DNA of 8,561 nt from Dehalococcoidia bacterium. GTDB lineage: Bacteria > Chloroflexota > Dehalococcoidia > Tepidiformales > Tepidiformaceae. The stretch is from the NCBI GenBank assembly GCA_009838385.1, contig VXRS01000059.1, positions 11,893 through 20,453 on the forward strand, written 5' to 3'. Positions 1 through 6,377 of this stretch are shown here, in pieces. Under the pieces are notes generated by a model. That model was given only the letters and a program-made list of their open reading frames with translations. It made no database searches and was not told the origin of the DNA. Each line of letters opens with the position of its first letter. Position 1 is the stretch's first letter. The position numbers and the translations under genes were made by a program.

Positions 1-992
1 ACGCGGTGGCACCAGACCCAGTGCTCCTTGCCTCCGGTGCCGACGTTGCGCCACTCGGGGACTTCCTCGCGGCACTGGTCGACGGCGATCGGGCAGCGCG
101 TGTTGAACACGCAGCCCGGCGGCGGAGCCAGCGGGCTGGGCACGTCGCCAAGGAGAATGATGCGTTCCCGCTCGCGTTCCACGTCCGGGTCCGGAATCGG
201 AACCGCCGAAAGCAGCGCCTTCGTGTAGGGGTGCAGCGGGTCGTCGAAAATCGTGTCGCGGTCGGTCAGCTCCATGATGTGCCCGAGGTACATCACGGCC
301 ACACGATCGCTGATGTGACGCACGACCGAGAGGTCGTGCGCGATGAACAGGTACGTGAGGTTGAACTCCTCCTGTAGGTCCTGCAGGAGGTTGATGATCT
401 GCGCCTGGATCGACACGTCGAGCGCCGAGACGGGCTCGTCGCAGACGATGAATTCCGGCTCCACCGCCAGCGCCCGGGCGATGCCGATGCGCTGCCGCTG
501 CCCGCCCGAGAACTCGTGCGGGTAGCGACTGGCGAAGTACGGGTTCAGGCCCACCGTCTGCAGCAGGCTGTGAACGCGGTCGCGCTTCTCCTGCCCGCGC
601 GCCAGGTTATGGATGGTGATCGGCTCCGAGACGATCGACCCAACCGACATACGCGGGTTCAGGCTCGCGTACGGGTCCTGGAAGATCATCTGCATGCGGC
701 GCCGGTAGTTCCGCAAGGAACGGCCCCGCACTTGCGTCAGGTCGGTACCCGCGAAGTTGACGCTGCCGGCGGTAGGCCGGTTCAGCTGGAGGATGGCCTT
801 GCCGGTCGTGCTCTTGCCGCACCCCGACTCGCCCACGAGACCCAGGGTCTCGCCGCGCTTCACGTTGAAGGTGACGCCATCGACCGCCTTCACATCGGCT
901 ACGCGCCGCTGGAAGATCAGCCCCGCCGTCACAGGGAAGTAGACCTCCAGGTCTTCGACCTCAAGGAGGGCGTCTCCCACCCCGTTGCTCAT
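1..992 (-). CDS. OppF/DppF-type peptide ABC transporter ATP-binding protein (C-terminus beyond left edge)
   Basis: ATPase subunit of an oligopeptide/dipeptide-type ABC importer, acting on the cytoplasmic face of the membrane with a partner ATPase. 330 codons lie in the window without a stop. Starting at the ATG at 992, visible motifs are Walker A GESGCGKS (residues 54-61), Q-loop Gln105 in FQDP, signature FSGGQ (161-165), Walker B FIVCDEP (181-187) and switch His219. After residue 250 comes the oligopeptide-transporter C-terminal extension ([15 protein letters not shown]) with cysteines 294, 300, 307 and 328. Family members are usually 320-350 residues, so little is missing. The start is 22 bp after the OppD-type stop, with GAGG 11 nt upstream, which indicates cotranscription. 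The Opp/Dpp family is clear; the substrate (peptide, nickel or sugar-like compound) cannot be told from the ATPase, so no symbol is given. Confidence 0.95.
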   Translation of the reverse strand, partial: MSNGVGDALLEVEDLEVYFPVTAGLIFQRRVADVKAVDGVTFNVKRGETLGLVGESGCGKSTTGKAILQLNRPTAGSVNFAGTDLTQVRGRSLRNYRRRMQMIFQDPYASLNPRMSVGSIVSEPITIHNLARGQEKRDRVHSLLQTVGLNPYFASRYPHEFSGGQRQRIGIARALAVEPEFIVCDEPVSALDVSIQAQIINLLQDLQEEFNLTYLFIAHDLSVVRHISDRVAVMYLGHIMELTDRDTIFDDPLHPYTKALLSAVPIPDPDVERERERIILLGDVPSPLAPPPGCVFNTRCPIAVDQCREEVPEWRNVGTGGKEHWVWCHR

Positions 993-1014
993 ACCGGGTG
1001 CGGCCTCGGCGGTG

Positions 1015-2016
1015 CTAGCTTGTTGCGACAATTGGCCTCTCCCTTCCGACGTTCTGCCACTCCCAGCAGGCGGCCTGATGCTCGCCTTCGATCTGGGCCG
1101 TGTCAGGATACTGCGTGAGGCACTGGTCGGTGCGCCAGTCGCACCGCGGATAGAAGCTGCAGCCCTCCGGCAGGTGCGCCAGGTCGGGCGGCAGGCCCTC
1201 AATGGGGATCAGCTTCTCCTGCCGATGCTCATCGAGCCGCGGCACCGAGTTCAGCAGCCCCACGGTGTAGGGGTGCTTCGGATTTGCGTACAGCTCGGCC
1301 GCATCCGCGCGCTCGATCACCTTGCCCGCGTACATCACGTTCACCCGGTCGGCGTAGCGCGCGACCACGCCCAGGTTGTGCGTGATGATGATGACCGCGG
1401 TTCCGAACTCGCGACTGAGCCGGGCCATAACCTCGAGGATCTGGGCCTGGATCGTCACGTCGAGCGCGGTGGTGGGCTCGTCCGCCAGCAGGATCTTCGG
1501 GTTGCAGCTCATCGCCATCGCGATCATCACGCGCTGGCGCATGCCCCCCGAGAACTGGTGCGGGTAGTCGTCGATGCGGCTGCGGGCGGCGGGGATACCC
1601 ACCAGCTCCAGCAGCTCGACAGCCCGCTCCCGGGCGGCCCGGCCGCGAAGGTCCTGGTGCAGTTCCAGCGACTCCGTGATCTGCCGCCCGATCGTGAGCA
1701 CGGGATTGAGCGACGTCATCGGCTCCTGGAACACCATGGCGATGTCGTTGCCGCGAATCCGCCGCATCTCGTTCTCGTCGAGCTTCAGCAGGTCACGTCC
1801 CTGGAACATGATCTCGCCGGAGACGATCTTGCCGGGGGGCGAAGGGATCAGGCGGAGGATCGAAAGCGCCGAGACGCTCTTCCCGCAGCCCGACTCACCC
1901 ACAAGCCCCAGCGTCTCGCCCTCCTCCACTGAGTAGGACGTGCCGTCAACTGCCTTGACGACGCCCTCCTGCGTGTAGAAGTACGTCCGAAGGTCATTTA
2001 CCTCAAGAAGCGCCAT
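1015..2016 (-). CDS. OppD/DppD-type peptide ABC transporter ATP-binding protein
   Basis: 333-residue ATPase partner of the OppF/DppF-type protein encoded next to it; the two should form the heterodimeric motor of a peptide-type importer. Motifs: Walker A GESGCGKS (40-47), Q-loop Gln97 in FQEP, signature FSGGM (155-159), Walker B ILLADEP (175-181), H-loop His213. The C-terminal domain has [18 protein letters not shown] and cysteines 286, 292, 299 and 317. The frame stays open upstream to 2127, but that stretch runs through the tRNA-Leu gene. The ATG at 2016 is preceded by AAAGGGGG 4 nt away and starts the normal family N-terminus ([13 protein letters not shown]). No permease or substrate-binding protein gene lies upstream: the next genes are tRNAs. 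The gene either has its own weak promoter in 2017-2088 or depends on readthrough from the tRNAs. Confidence 0.96.
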   Translation of the reverse strand: MALLEVNDLRTYFYTQEGVVKAVDGTSYSVEEGETLGLVGESGCGKSVSALSILRLIPSPPGKIVSGEIMFQGRDLLKLDENEMRRIRGNDIAMVFQEPMTSLNPVLTIGRQITESLELHQDLRGRAARERAVELLELVGIPAARSRIDDYPHQFSGGMRQRVMIAMAMSCNPKILLADEPTTALDVTIQAQILEVMARLSREFGTAVIIITHNLGVVARYADRVNVMYAGKVIERADAAELYANPKHPYTVGLLNSVPRLDEHRQEKLIPIEGLPPDLAHLPEGCSFYPRCDWRTDQCLTQYPDTAQIEGEHQAACWEWQNVGRERPIVATS

Positions 2017-2075
2017 GACGCCCCCTTTCCCCCGACTCGGATTTGCCTGCGCCACCCATCGACGAGAAACGGGCT

Positions 2076-2093
2076 CCCCATGCGGCCATGGGG
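2076..2093 (-). other. Inverted repeat overlapping the tRNA-Leu 3' acceptor strand
   Basis: CCCCATG, a 4-nt loop, then CATGGGG: a perfect 7-bp stem read on either strand. In the tRNA transcript its 5' arm is the last four bases of the acceptor stem, the discriminator A and two trailer bases, so it would compete with acceptor-stem folding before 3' processing. The RNA after it has only a short U-rich stretch (GUUUCUCG), so a terminator role is possible but weak. Confidence 0.3.
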
Positions 2094-2170
2094 AAGAGGA
2101 GATTCGAACTCCTACGCCTTGCGGCACATGATCCTAAATCATGCTCGTCTGCCAATTCCGACACTTCCCC
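2089..2170 (-). tRNA. tRNA-Leu (anticodon UAG)
   Basis: 82-nt class II tRNA. The acceptor stem GGGGAAG/CTTCCCC is fully paired with discriminator A. The D arm has TCG/CGA with a GG-containing loop. The anticodon stem CATGA/TCATG closes the loop TTTAGGA, giving anticodon TAG (UAG; reads CUA and probably other CUN leucine codons). The long variable arm contains a GCC/GGC stem, as expected for Leu. The T arm is AGGAG-TTCGAAT-CTCCT. The bases after the discriminator are TGG, so CCA is not encoded and must be added by CCA-adding enzyme. The 44 nt between it and tRNA-Lys show no convincing promoter, so it is probably cotranscribed downstream of tRNA-Lys. Confidence 0.96.
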
Positions 2171-2214
2171 GGCCCAATCCGGCTGGCGAACCATCCGGTA
2201 AGACCTTTCTGAAG

Positions 2215-2290
2215 TGGTGAGCCGCGAAGGACTCGAACCTTCAACCTAGTGATTAAGAGTCACTTGCTCTGCCAATTGAGCTAGCGGCCC
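2215..2290 (-). tRNA. tRNA-Lys (anticodon CUU)
   Basis: 76-nt tRNA including an encoded CCA. Acceptor stem GGGCCGC/GCGGCTC pairs throughout with one G-U. D arm is GCTC/GAGC. Anticodon stem AGTGA/TCACT closes loop CTCTTAA, giving anticodon CTT (CUU; reads AAG, the expected main lysine codon in a GC-rich genome). The variable loop is AGGTT and the T arm GAAGG-TTCGAGT-CCTTC. Discriminator A is followed by CCA at 2217-2215. It is the first gene behind the promoter at 2304-2333. Confidence 0.97.
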
Positions 2291-2303
2291 CGAGGTCGCG
2301 CGG

Positions 2304-2333
2304 AGTATACCCAAGCGCCTTCACGCGCGACAA
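2304..2333 (-). promoter_or_regulatory. Probable sigma-70-type promoter of the tRNA-Lys/tRNA-Leu unit
   Basis: On the minus strand, a -10 box TATACT (2309-2304) lies 18 bp from TTGTCG (2333-2328) as -35 box. Transcription would start near 2297, leaving a leader of about 7 nt before the tRNA-Lys 5' end, a usual arrangement for tRNA genes. The -10 match is strong (5 of 6); the -35 is fair. Confidence 0.65.
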
Positions 2334-2337
2334 CAAC

Positions 2338-2353
2338 TCCGAAACGTTTCGGA
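2338..2353. promoter_or_regulatory. Perfect 16-bp palindrome between the thioredoxin-like gene and the tRNA promoter
   Basis: TCCGAAACGTTTCGGA reads identically on both strands. It starts 4 bp upstream of the tRNA-Lys -35 box and 16 bp past the stop of the thioredoxin-like gene. Two readings are possible. As DNA, the AAACGTTT core with central CG resembles operators of LacI-family repressors. As minus-strand RNA, it folds to a 6-bp stem with ACGU loop followed by GUUGUUGUCG, a possible but poorly U-rich terminator for the mazG/thioredoxin transcript. The palindrome is certain; its role is not. Confidence 0.45.
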
Positions 2354-2369
2354 AACCCGGGCCAGTCCT

Positions 2370-3008
2370 TCAGACGGCCCCGCGCAGCAGCTCGATCACC
2401 TCGTCCACGGCCGCCACCCGCCAATTCGCCCACGTCTCGCTCGTTCGCTGCCACTCCAGGTACCGTTCGCGGCCTTCCGCCCGCGCCTGCTGGATCTCTT
2501 CCTCGCTCGGTTCATGCCCAAGGCGCTGCGCGATTGCCTCTGGACGCATGTCCCCCAGCACTTCGTAGAGCTGATCCATCTGCTCGTTCGCGAGGGCCGG
2601 CCGCTCGATGAAGTGCCCCAGCTCCACATGTTCGGCGTTGTAGAAGATGTAGACGGGGATGGACTCGAACTCCCCGTCCTTCAGGTACTCGGCAATCATG
2701 TCCTTGTTCTCGTCACGCTCGAAGATGCGCACTTCGATGCCCAGGGCCTCGGCGATGCGAACCCCCACGGGCATTCCCCGGTAGACGTCCGGGCACCAGT
2801 CCTCGCCGATGATGACCATGTGATCCGGCCCGTTCGGCTGCGAGGCCAGGTCGCTCAAGGCGGCCTGTTGCTCCCCGCTGATCGCCAGGCTCCCGTAGTT
2901 GTCGTCGAACTGCTCCCGATTGCGGATGCCCGACTCGATGTATTCCTCGTAGGTCTTGCCCTGCGCAAAGCGCTCGCGCGTGATAACGGATTCCGTTGCC
3001 TGAGCCAC
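2370..3008 (-). CDS. Thioredoxin-fold family protein with a single active-site-position cysteine
   Basis: 212-residue predicted cytosolic protein; no signal peptide or membrane segment. The N-terminal ~60 residues are helical and charged. Then come a thioredoxin-like strand and active-site region, VIIGEDWCPDV (65-75), strand VRIFERDE (93-100), and SIPVYIF (116-122) with the cis-proline position at Pro118. The C-terminal tail of about 55 residues is charged and helical. Cys72 is the only cysteine; the second position of a CxxC pair is Val75, so classical dithiol-disulfide exchange is not expected. From memory, WC-x-D-V is found in a group of bacterial thioredoxin-family proteins, so this may be the family state, not damage. 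The start is GTG at 3008, with GGGGAGG 5 nt upstream deciding it. It lies 55 bp behind mazG on the same strand and may share its transcript. Substrate unknown. Confidence 0.85.
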   Translation of the reverse strand: MAQATESVITRERFAQGKTYEEYIESGIRNREQFDDNYGSLAISGEQQAALSDLASQPNGPDHMVIIGEDWCPDVYRGMPVGVRIAEALGIEVRIFERDENKDMIAEYLKDGEFESIPVYIFYNAEHVELGHFIERPALANEQMDQLYEVLGDMRPEAIAQRLGHEPSEEEIQQARAEGRERYLEWQRTSETWANWRVAAVDEVIELLRGAV

Positions 3009-3037
3009 TGCGGCCTCCCCGGTCTGTATCGCTTGCA

Positions 3038-3062
3038 GTCAGCCTATCGGCGGCGCGCTGAC
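3038..3062 (-). other. Small dyad in the mazG-thioredoxin-like gap
   Basis: GTCAGC and GCTGAC form a perfect 6-bp inverted repeat around a 13-nt spacer, immediately after the mazG stop. There is no T-run after it, so it is not a convincing intrinsic terminator. It could be an mRNA hairpin between the two reading frames, or chance. Confidence 0.25.
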
Positions 3063-3063
3063 G

Positions 3064-3870
3064 CTACAACTCGCCCCGCTCGGACGCCTTCGCCCGTTCC
3101 CACAGCTCGTCGCGCGTGTCCATGTCCATCTCGTTCAGGTCCAGCGACTCCTGTGCAGCCAGTCGTTCCACGAGCCCGAAGCGGCGGCGGAACTTCCCGT
3201 TCGCACGCCGCAGGGCCTGTTCGCCGTCGACGCCCATCGTCGCCGCGATGTGGGCGATCACGAAAAGCACGTCCCCGAACTCCTCCTCGCGGTCCTTCTC
3301 CGTCTCCGCCAGCGCCAGCTCCGCGATCTCCTCGGAGAGCTTCTCCAGCGGTCCGTGGATGTCCGGCCAGTCGAACCCCGCCCGGCGCGCCCGCCCCTGG
3401 ATCGTCTGCGACTCCGCCAGTGCCGGTAGCGTTGCCGGCACGCCTTCGAGGCGGGGCTTGTCGGGTCGTTCCTTCTGCTTCAGGACTTCCCAGCTCTCGC
3501 GCACGTCCTCCGCCGTCTCCGCCGTGGCGTCCGCGAACACGTGCGGGTGCCGTGCGACCAGCTTCGCCGCGATACGCGAGTAGACGTCGCCGAACTCGAA
3601 CTCCCCCAGCCGCTCCGCCACCGCCGCGTGCATGAGCACCTGCAGCAGCACGTCGCCCAGCTCCTCGGCGACGGCTTCGGCCTCGCCGGAGTCGATGGCC
3701 TCGAGCAGCTCGTAGGCCTCCTCCAGCAGGTGGGGGCGCAGCGATTCGTGCGTCTGCTCCCGGTCCCAGGGGCACCCCTCGGGGCCGTGCAGGCGGCGGA
3801 TGATCGCCTCCAGCGCCTCGAACTGGCGCAGGTCGTCGGGGATGGGGTCTGGCTCCGTGTTGGTCGCCAT
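3064..3870 (-). CDS. mazG: Nucleoside triphosphate pyrophosphohydrolase MazG (two-domain)
   Basis: Hydrolyses (d)NTPs to the monophosphate and pyrophosphate, clearing non-canonical or excess nucleotides in the cytosol. At 268 residues it matches the full-length tandem-domain MazG (263 in E. coli). Domain 1: GPEGCPWDREQTHESLRPHL (29-48), then metal-binding EEAYE (50-54) and EELGD (69-73). RHPHVF (107-112) follows, and the linker has KPR (138-140). Domain 2: EEIAE (180-184) and EEFGD (196-200), then KFRRRF (226-231 region). Both acidic metal-binding sets are intact. The ATG at 3870 gives the normal N-terminus, but I see no Shine-Dalgarno before it; a TAGACT box sits 6 nt upstream, so the message may be leaderless. 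It is divergent from argH and upstream of the thioredoxin-like gene. Confidence 0.96.
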   Translation of the reverse strand: MATNTEPDPIPDDLRQFEALEAIIRRLHGPEGCPWDREQTHESLRPHLLEEAYELLEAIDSGEAEAVAEELGDVLLQVLMHAAVAERLGEFEFGDVYSRIAAKLVARHPHVFADATAETAEDVRESWEVLKQKERPDKPRLEGVPATLPALAESQTIQGRARRAGFDWPDIHGPLEKLSEEIAELALAETEKDREEEFGDVLFVIAHIAATMGVDGEQALRRANGKFRRRFGLVERLAAQESLDLNEMDMDTRDELWERAKASERGEL

Positions 3871-3876
3871 GGGCGC

Positions 3877-3882
3877 AGTCTA
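3877..3882 (-). promoter_or_regulatory. Candidate -10 box for a leaderless mazG mRNA
   Basis: TAGACT on the minus strand matches TAnnnT. Six nucleotides separate it from the mazG ATG, so transcription would begin at or next to the A of the start codon. No TTGACA-like box was found 16-18 bp upstream and no Shine-Dalgarno is present. Offered as a candidate only. Confidence 0.35.
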
Positions 3883-3917
3883 CGCGGCGTGGTTATCCGG
3901 TCTGTGGGAGCCCCGGT

Positions 3918-3945
3918 AGGACAAAGCGCGTTCGCGTTGGACAAT
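3918..3945 (+). promoter_or_regulatory. Candidate promoter for argH
   Basis: AGGACA (3918-3923) as -35 and GACAAT (3940-3945) as -10 are 16 bp apart, each matching 4 of 6 consensus bases. The -10 ends 7 nt before the argH ATG, which would make the mRNA leaderless or nearly so; no Shine-Dalgarno is visible before argH. A weak match, supported mainly by position in the short divergent gap. Confidence 0.3.
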
Positions 3946-3952
3946 TGGATGC

Positions 3953-5329
3953 ATGACTGGGGAACAGCGCACCTGGGGCGGTCGCTTCGAGGGATCGATG
4001 GACGACCTCACGCGTGACTACACCGCCGGCGTCGACCGTGACCTCTACGAGCACGACATCGCCGGTTCGGTTGCGCACGCGCGCATGCTCGGGGCCACCG
4101 GCATCATCCCCGCGGACGACGCGGCGGCGATCGTCGACGGACTCGGCCGTGTTCTCGAACGCTTCCGCGCTGGCGAGGTCGAGTGGCGCCCCGACCTTGA
4201 GGACATCCACACCCACGTCGAGGTCCTCCTGCGCGACCAGATCGGCGCCGCCGCCGGACGGCTGCACACCGCTCGCTCGCGCAATGACCAGGTGTCGCTG
4301 CTCAATCGCATGCTCGTGCGCGAGCAGTGCGACCTCGCCGCCGCCGGCGCCGAGGCGCTCATCGCCGCGCTCTGCGATCTCGCGCTGACCCATGCTGCCG
4401 ACCCGATGCCCGGCTACACGCACCTCCAGCGCGCCCAACCGGTCACGCTCGGCCACCACCTGCTCGCTTACGGCGAGATGCTCCTGCGCGACCGCGACCG
4501 CTTCCGGGACTGCCGCGCGCGCGCCAACGTGCTCCCGCTCGGTTCGGGCGCCCTCGCCGGCTCCCCCTACCCCCTCGACCGCGAGATGGTCGCCCGCGAG
4601 CTTGGCTTCGACGGCGTGTCACGCAACAGCCTCGATGCCGTCGCCGACCGCGACTACGCCATCGAGTTTCTCGCCGCCTGCGCGGTCACCCAGGTGCATC
4701 TCTCGCGCCTGGCCGAGGAGATCGTGCTCTGGTCGAGCGCCGAATTCGCCTTTGTGCGCCTCCCCGACGCGTTCGCCACCGGGTCGAGCATGATGCCCCA
4801 GAAGAAGAACGCCGACGTCGCTGAGCTCGCCCGGGGCCGCTCCGGGCGCGTGTTCGGCGAGCTGGTGAACCTGCTGACCAATCTGAAGGGTCAGCCCCTC
4901 GCCTACAACCGCGACCTGCAAGAGGACAAGGCCGCCATCCTCAACGCTGCCGCCGTCGTGGTCCCCTCGCTGCACATCTTCGCGGCTATGGCGCCTGCCC
5001 TCGAATTCGACCTGGAGCGCATGCGCGAGGCTGCCTCCGGAGGCTTCTCCCTCGCCACCGACGTGGCCGACTACCTTGTGCGGAAGGGCATGCCCTTCCG
5101 CGACGCCCATGCCGTCACCGGTGGCCTCGTGCGCGAGGCCGAGGAGCGCGGCTGCGAGCTCCACGAGCTTCCGTTCGACCGCTACGCGGAGGCCAGCGAC
5201 CTCTTCGAGCCCGATGTCCTCGAAATTGACGTCGACTCGGCCCTCGCCGCCCGCGATGCTGTCGGCGGCACCGCCCCCGCCCGCGTCCGCGAGGCTGCCG
5301 CGGCGCTGCGAAGCGAGGTCGGCTCCTAG
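3953..5329 (+). CDS. argH: Argininosuccinate lyase
   Basis: Splits argininosuccinate into arginine and fumarate, the last step of arginine biosynthesis; a cytosolic homotetramer of the fumarase/aspartase superfamily. The 458 residues are the usual length. Motifs: WGGRF near the N-terminus (8-12), TARSRND (106-112), GYTHLQRAQP (154-163, with the catalytic-region histidine 157), and superfamily signature GSSMMPQKKN (277-286), whose mobile loop carries the catalytic serine (Ser279 by family analogy). The residue after that Asn is Ala instead of the usual Pro, a minor change. GQPLAYNRDLQEDK (313-326) is typical of ArgH. The start ATG at 3953 gives the standard N-terminus; a second ATG at 3949 is out of frame. 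There are no other arg genes here, so argH stands apart from any arg cluster within this window. Its stop overlaps that of the convergent mdh. Confidence 0.97.
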   Translation: MTGEQRTWGGRFEGSMDDLTRDYTAGVDRDLYEHDIAGSVAHARMLGATGIIPADDAAAIVDGLGRVLERFRAGEVEWRPDLEDIHTHVEVLLRDQIGAAAGRLHTARSRNDQVSLLNRMLVREQCDLAAAGAEALIAALCDLALTHAADPMPGYTHLQRAQPVTLGHHLLAYGEMLLRDRDRFRDCRARANVLPLGSGALAGSPYPLDREMVARELGFDGVSRNSLDAVADRDYAIEFLAACAVTQVHLSRLAEEIVLWSSAEFAFVRLPDAFATGSSMMPQKKNADVAELARGRSGRVFGELVNLLTNLKGQPLAYNRDLQEDKAAILNAAAVVVPSLHIFAAMAPALEFDLERMREAASGGFSLATDVADYLVRKGMPFRDAHAVTGGLVREAEERGCELHELPFDRYAEASDLFEPDVLEIDVDSALAARDAVGGTAPARVREAAAALRSEVGS

Positions 5330-6264
5330 TCCAGCTGCGCGACCAGCCCCTTCGTCGCCTCCGCCGCCGCTACCACGCGCTCGCGCTCCTCGTCTGACAG
5401 CTCCAGCTCGAAGGTGCGCTGGATGCCGCCCTCGCCGAGCTGCACGACCGTGCCCGAGAACACGCCCTCGATGCCGTACTCCCCCTGGTGCAGGGTCGAG
5501 CAAGGCAGCAGGCGCTGCTGGTCGAGCAGGATCGCCGTGACCATCGCGATCGTCCCCGCCGAGGGCGCGTAGAAGGCGCTGCCGACCCGCATCAGCTCGG
5601 CTATCTCGGCCCCGCCCCGCATCGTGCGCGCCACCACCTCGTCGACCCTGTCGGCCGGGAGCAGCTGCGTGAGCGGAACGCCCCCGACGCGCGTCTGCGA
5701 GACGACCGGCACCATGGTCGTGTCGGTGTGGCCGCCGATGACGTAGCCGTGCACGTCCTGCGGCGAGACGCCGCAGGCGTCGGCGACGAAGTGCCGGTAG
5801 CGGGCGCTGTCGAGCGCGCCACCCTGGCCGATCACCCGTTCGCGCGGGAAGCCGCTCGCCTCCAGGGCGACGTGGCACATGGCGTCCATCGGGTTCGAGA
5901 AGATGACCAGCACCGCGTCCGGCGAGGCCTTCGCCGCGTCCGCGACCTTGGCCCGCACGATCGCGGCGTTGCTGTTCAGCAGCTCCTCGCGGCTCATGCC
6001 CGGCTTCCGCGGCGCGCCCGCGGTCACGATCACCACGTCCGAACCGGCCGTCTCGTCCCAGCCGTCGGTGGCGCTGATGGAGGCGCTGAATCCGCTCCAG
6101 GCGGCCGCCTGCGACTCGTCCAGCGCCTTGCCGAAGTGCATGGTGCCGGCGAACTGCGGATCGTCCTGCAGGACGACGTCGCAGATGTCGCGCTCAATGA
6201 GCCGCTGCGCCATGGCGCCGCCCGTCATGCCGGCGCCAACGATCGTGACTTTCTTCCGTGCCAT
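5326..6264 (-). CDS. mdh: Malate dehydrogenase (LDH-like, NAD-dependent type)
   Basis: Interconverts malate and oxaloacetate with NAD+/NADH in the TCA cycle; cytosolic. 312 residues, normal for the tetrameric LDH-like class. The Rossmann motif GAGMTGG (10-16) and Asp34 at the end of strand 2 favour NAD. Substrate residues: Arg86 and Arg92 in APRKPGMSR (Arg86, where lactate dehydrogenases have Gln, marks malate specificity), Asn124 in SNPMD, Asp152 and Arg155 in LDSARYR, and catalytic His179. The histidine loop reads GGHTDTTMVP where GGHGDTMVP is usual, one residue longer. The frame is open further upstream to 6366, but the ATG at 6264 has AGAGGA 5 nt before it and gives the family N-terminus MARKKVTIVGAG. 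Convergent with argH, divergent from lepA; no TCA-cycle neighbours. Confidence 0.96.
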   Translation of the reverse strand: MARKKVTIVGAGMTGGAMAQRLIERDICDVVLQDDPQFAGTMHFGKALDESQAAAWSGFSASISATDGWDETAGSDVVIVTAGAPRKPGMSREELLNSNAAIVRAKVADAAKASPDAVLVIFSNPMDAMCHVALEASGFPRERVIGQGGALDSARYRHFVADACGVSPQDVHGYVIGGHTDTTMVPVVSQTRVGGVPLTQLLPADRVDEVVARTMRGGAEIAELMRVGSAFYAPSAGTIAMVTAILLDQQRLLPCSTLHQGEYGIEGVFSGTVVQLGEGGIQRTFELELSDEERERVVAAAEATKGLVAQLD

Positions 6265-6298
6265 CGTGTTCCTCTCGAGGGTGCGAATTTGTGCCGGG

Positions 6299-6307
6299 AG
6301 ACTAGCA
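6299..6307 (-). promoter_or_regulatory. Candidate extended -10 element for mdh
   Basis: On the minus strand, TGCTAGTCT resembles an extended -10 (TG-n-TAnnnT). It would start transcription near 6292, giving a leader of about 28 nt that includes the AGAGGA ribosome-binding site. No -35 box is recognisable. Confidence 0.3.
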
Positions 6308-6365
6308 CGGGCCCCCCGTAGGGACCGCCGCCTCCGTCCGGCAAGCTCGCAATACCGGCAGCCCA

Positions 6366-6371
6366 TACACT
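6366..6371 (+). promoter_or_regulatory. Candidate -10 box for lepA
   Basis: TACACT (TAnnnT type) ends 6 nt before the lepA GTG, the same geometry as the TAGACT box before mazG. Transcription would start at the GTG, giving a leaderless mRNA. The intervening bases GAGGCT contain a GAGG that is only 2 nt from the start, too close for normal Shine-Dalgarno use. Confidence 0.4.
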
Positions 6372-6377
6372 GAGGCT

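Noticed and set aside
985..1932. Plus-strand open frame opposite the OppD-type ATPase
   Set aside because: Antisense to a gene with every ABC ATPase motif. The His/Arg/Leu-rich product is typical of a shadow frame.
2017..2127. N-terminal extension of the OppD-type protein to an upstream ATG
   Set aside because: The extension would translate through the 3' half of tRNA-Leu. The ATG at 2016 has a ribosome-binding site and the normal family N-terminus.
2089..2290. tRNA-associated integration site (att) of a mobile element
   Set aside because: No integrase gene, no duplicated tRNA 3' end and no change of base composition were seen around the two tRNAs.
2514..3635. Plus-strand open frame opposite the thioredoxin-like gene and mazG
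   Set aside because: Overlaps two well-supported minus-strand genes, has Pro/Arg/Ala-rich low-complexity sequence and no domain.
4619..5878. Long minus-strand open frame spanning argH and mdh
   Set aside because: It is antisense to argH and out of frame with mdh, both clearly identified. The product is arginine/glycine-rich, as expected from GC-rich shadow frames.
6265..6366. 34-residue N-terminal extension of malate dehydrogenase
   Set aside because: The extra residues do not fit the family, while the ATG at 6264 has AGAGGA at good spacing and begins exactly at the Rossmann strand.
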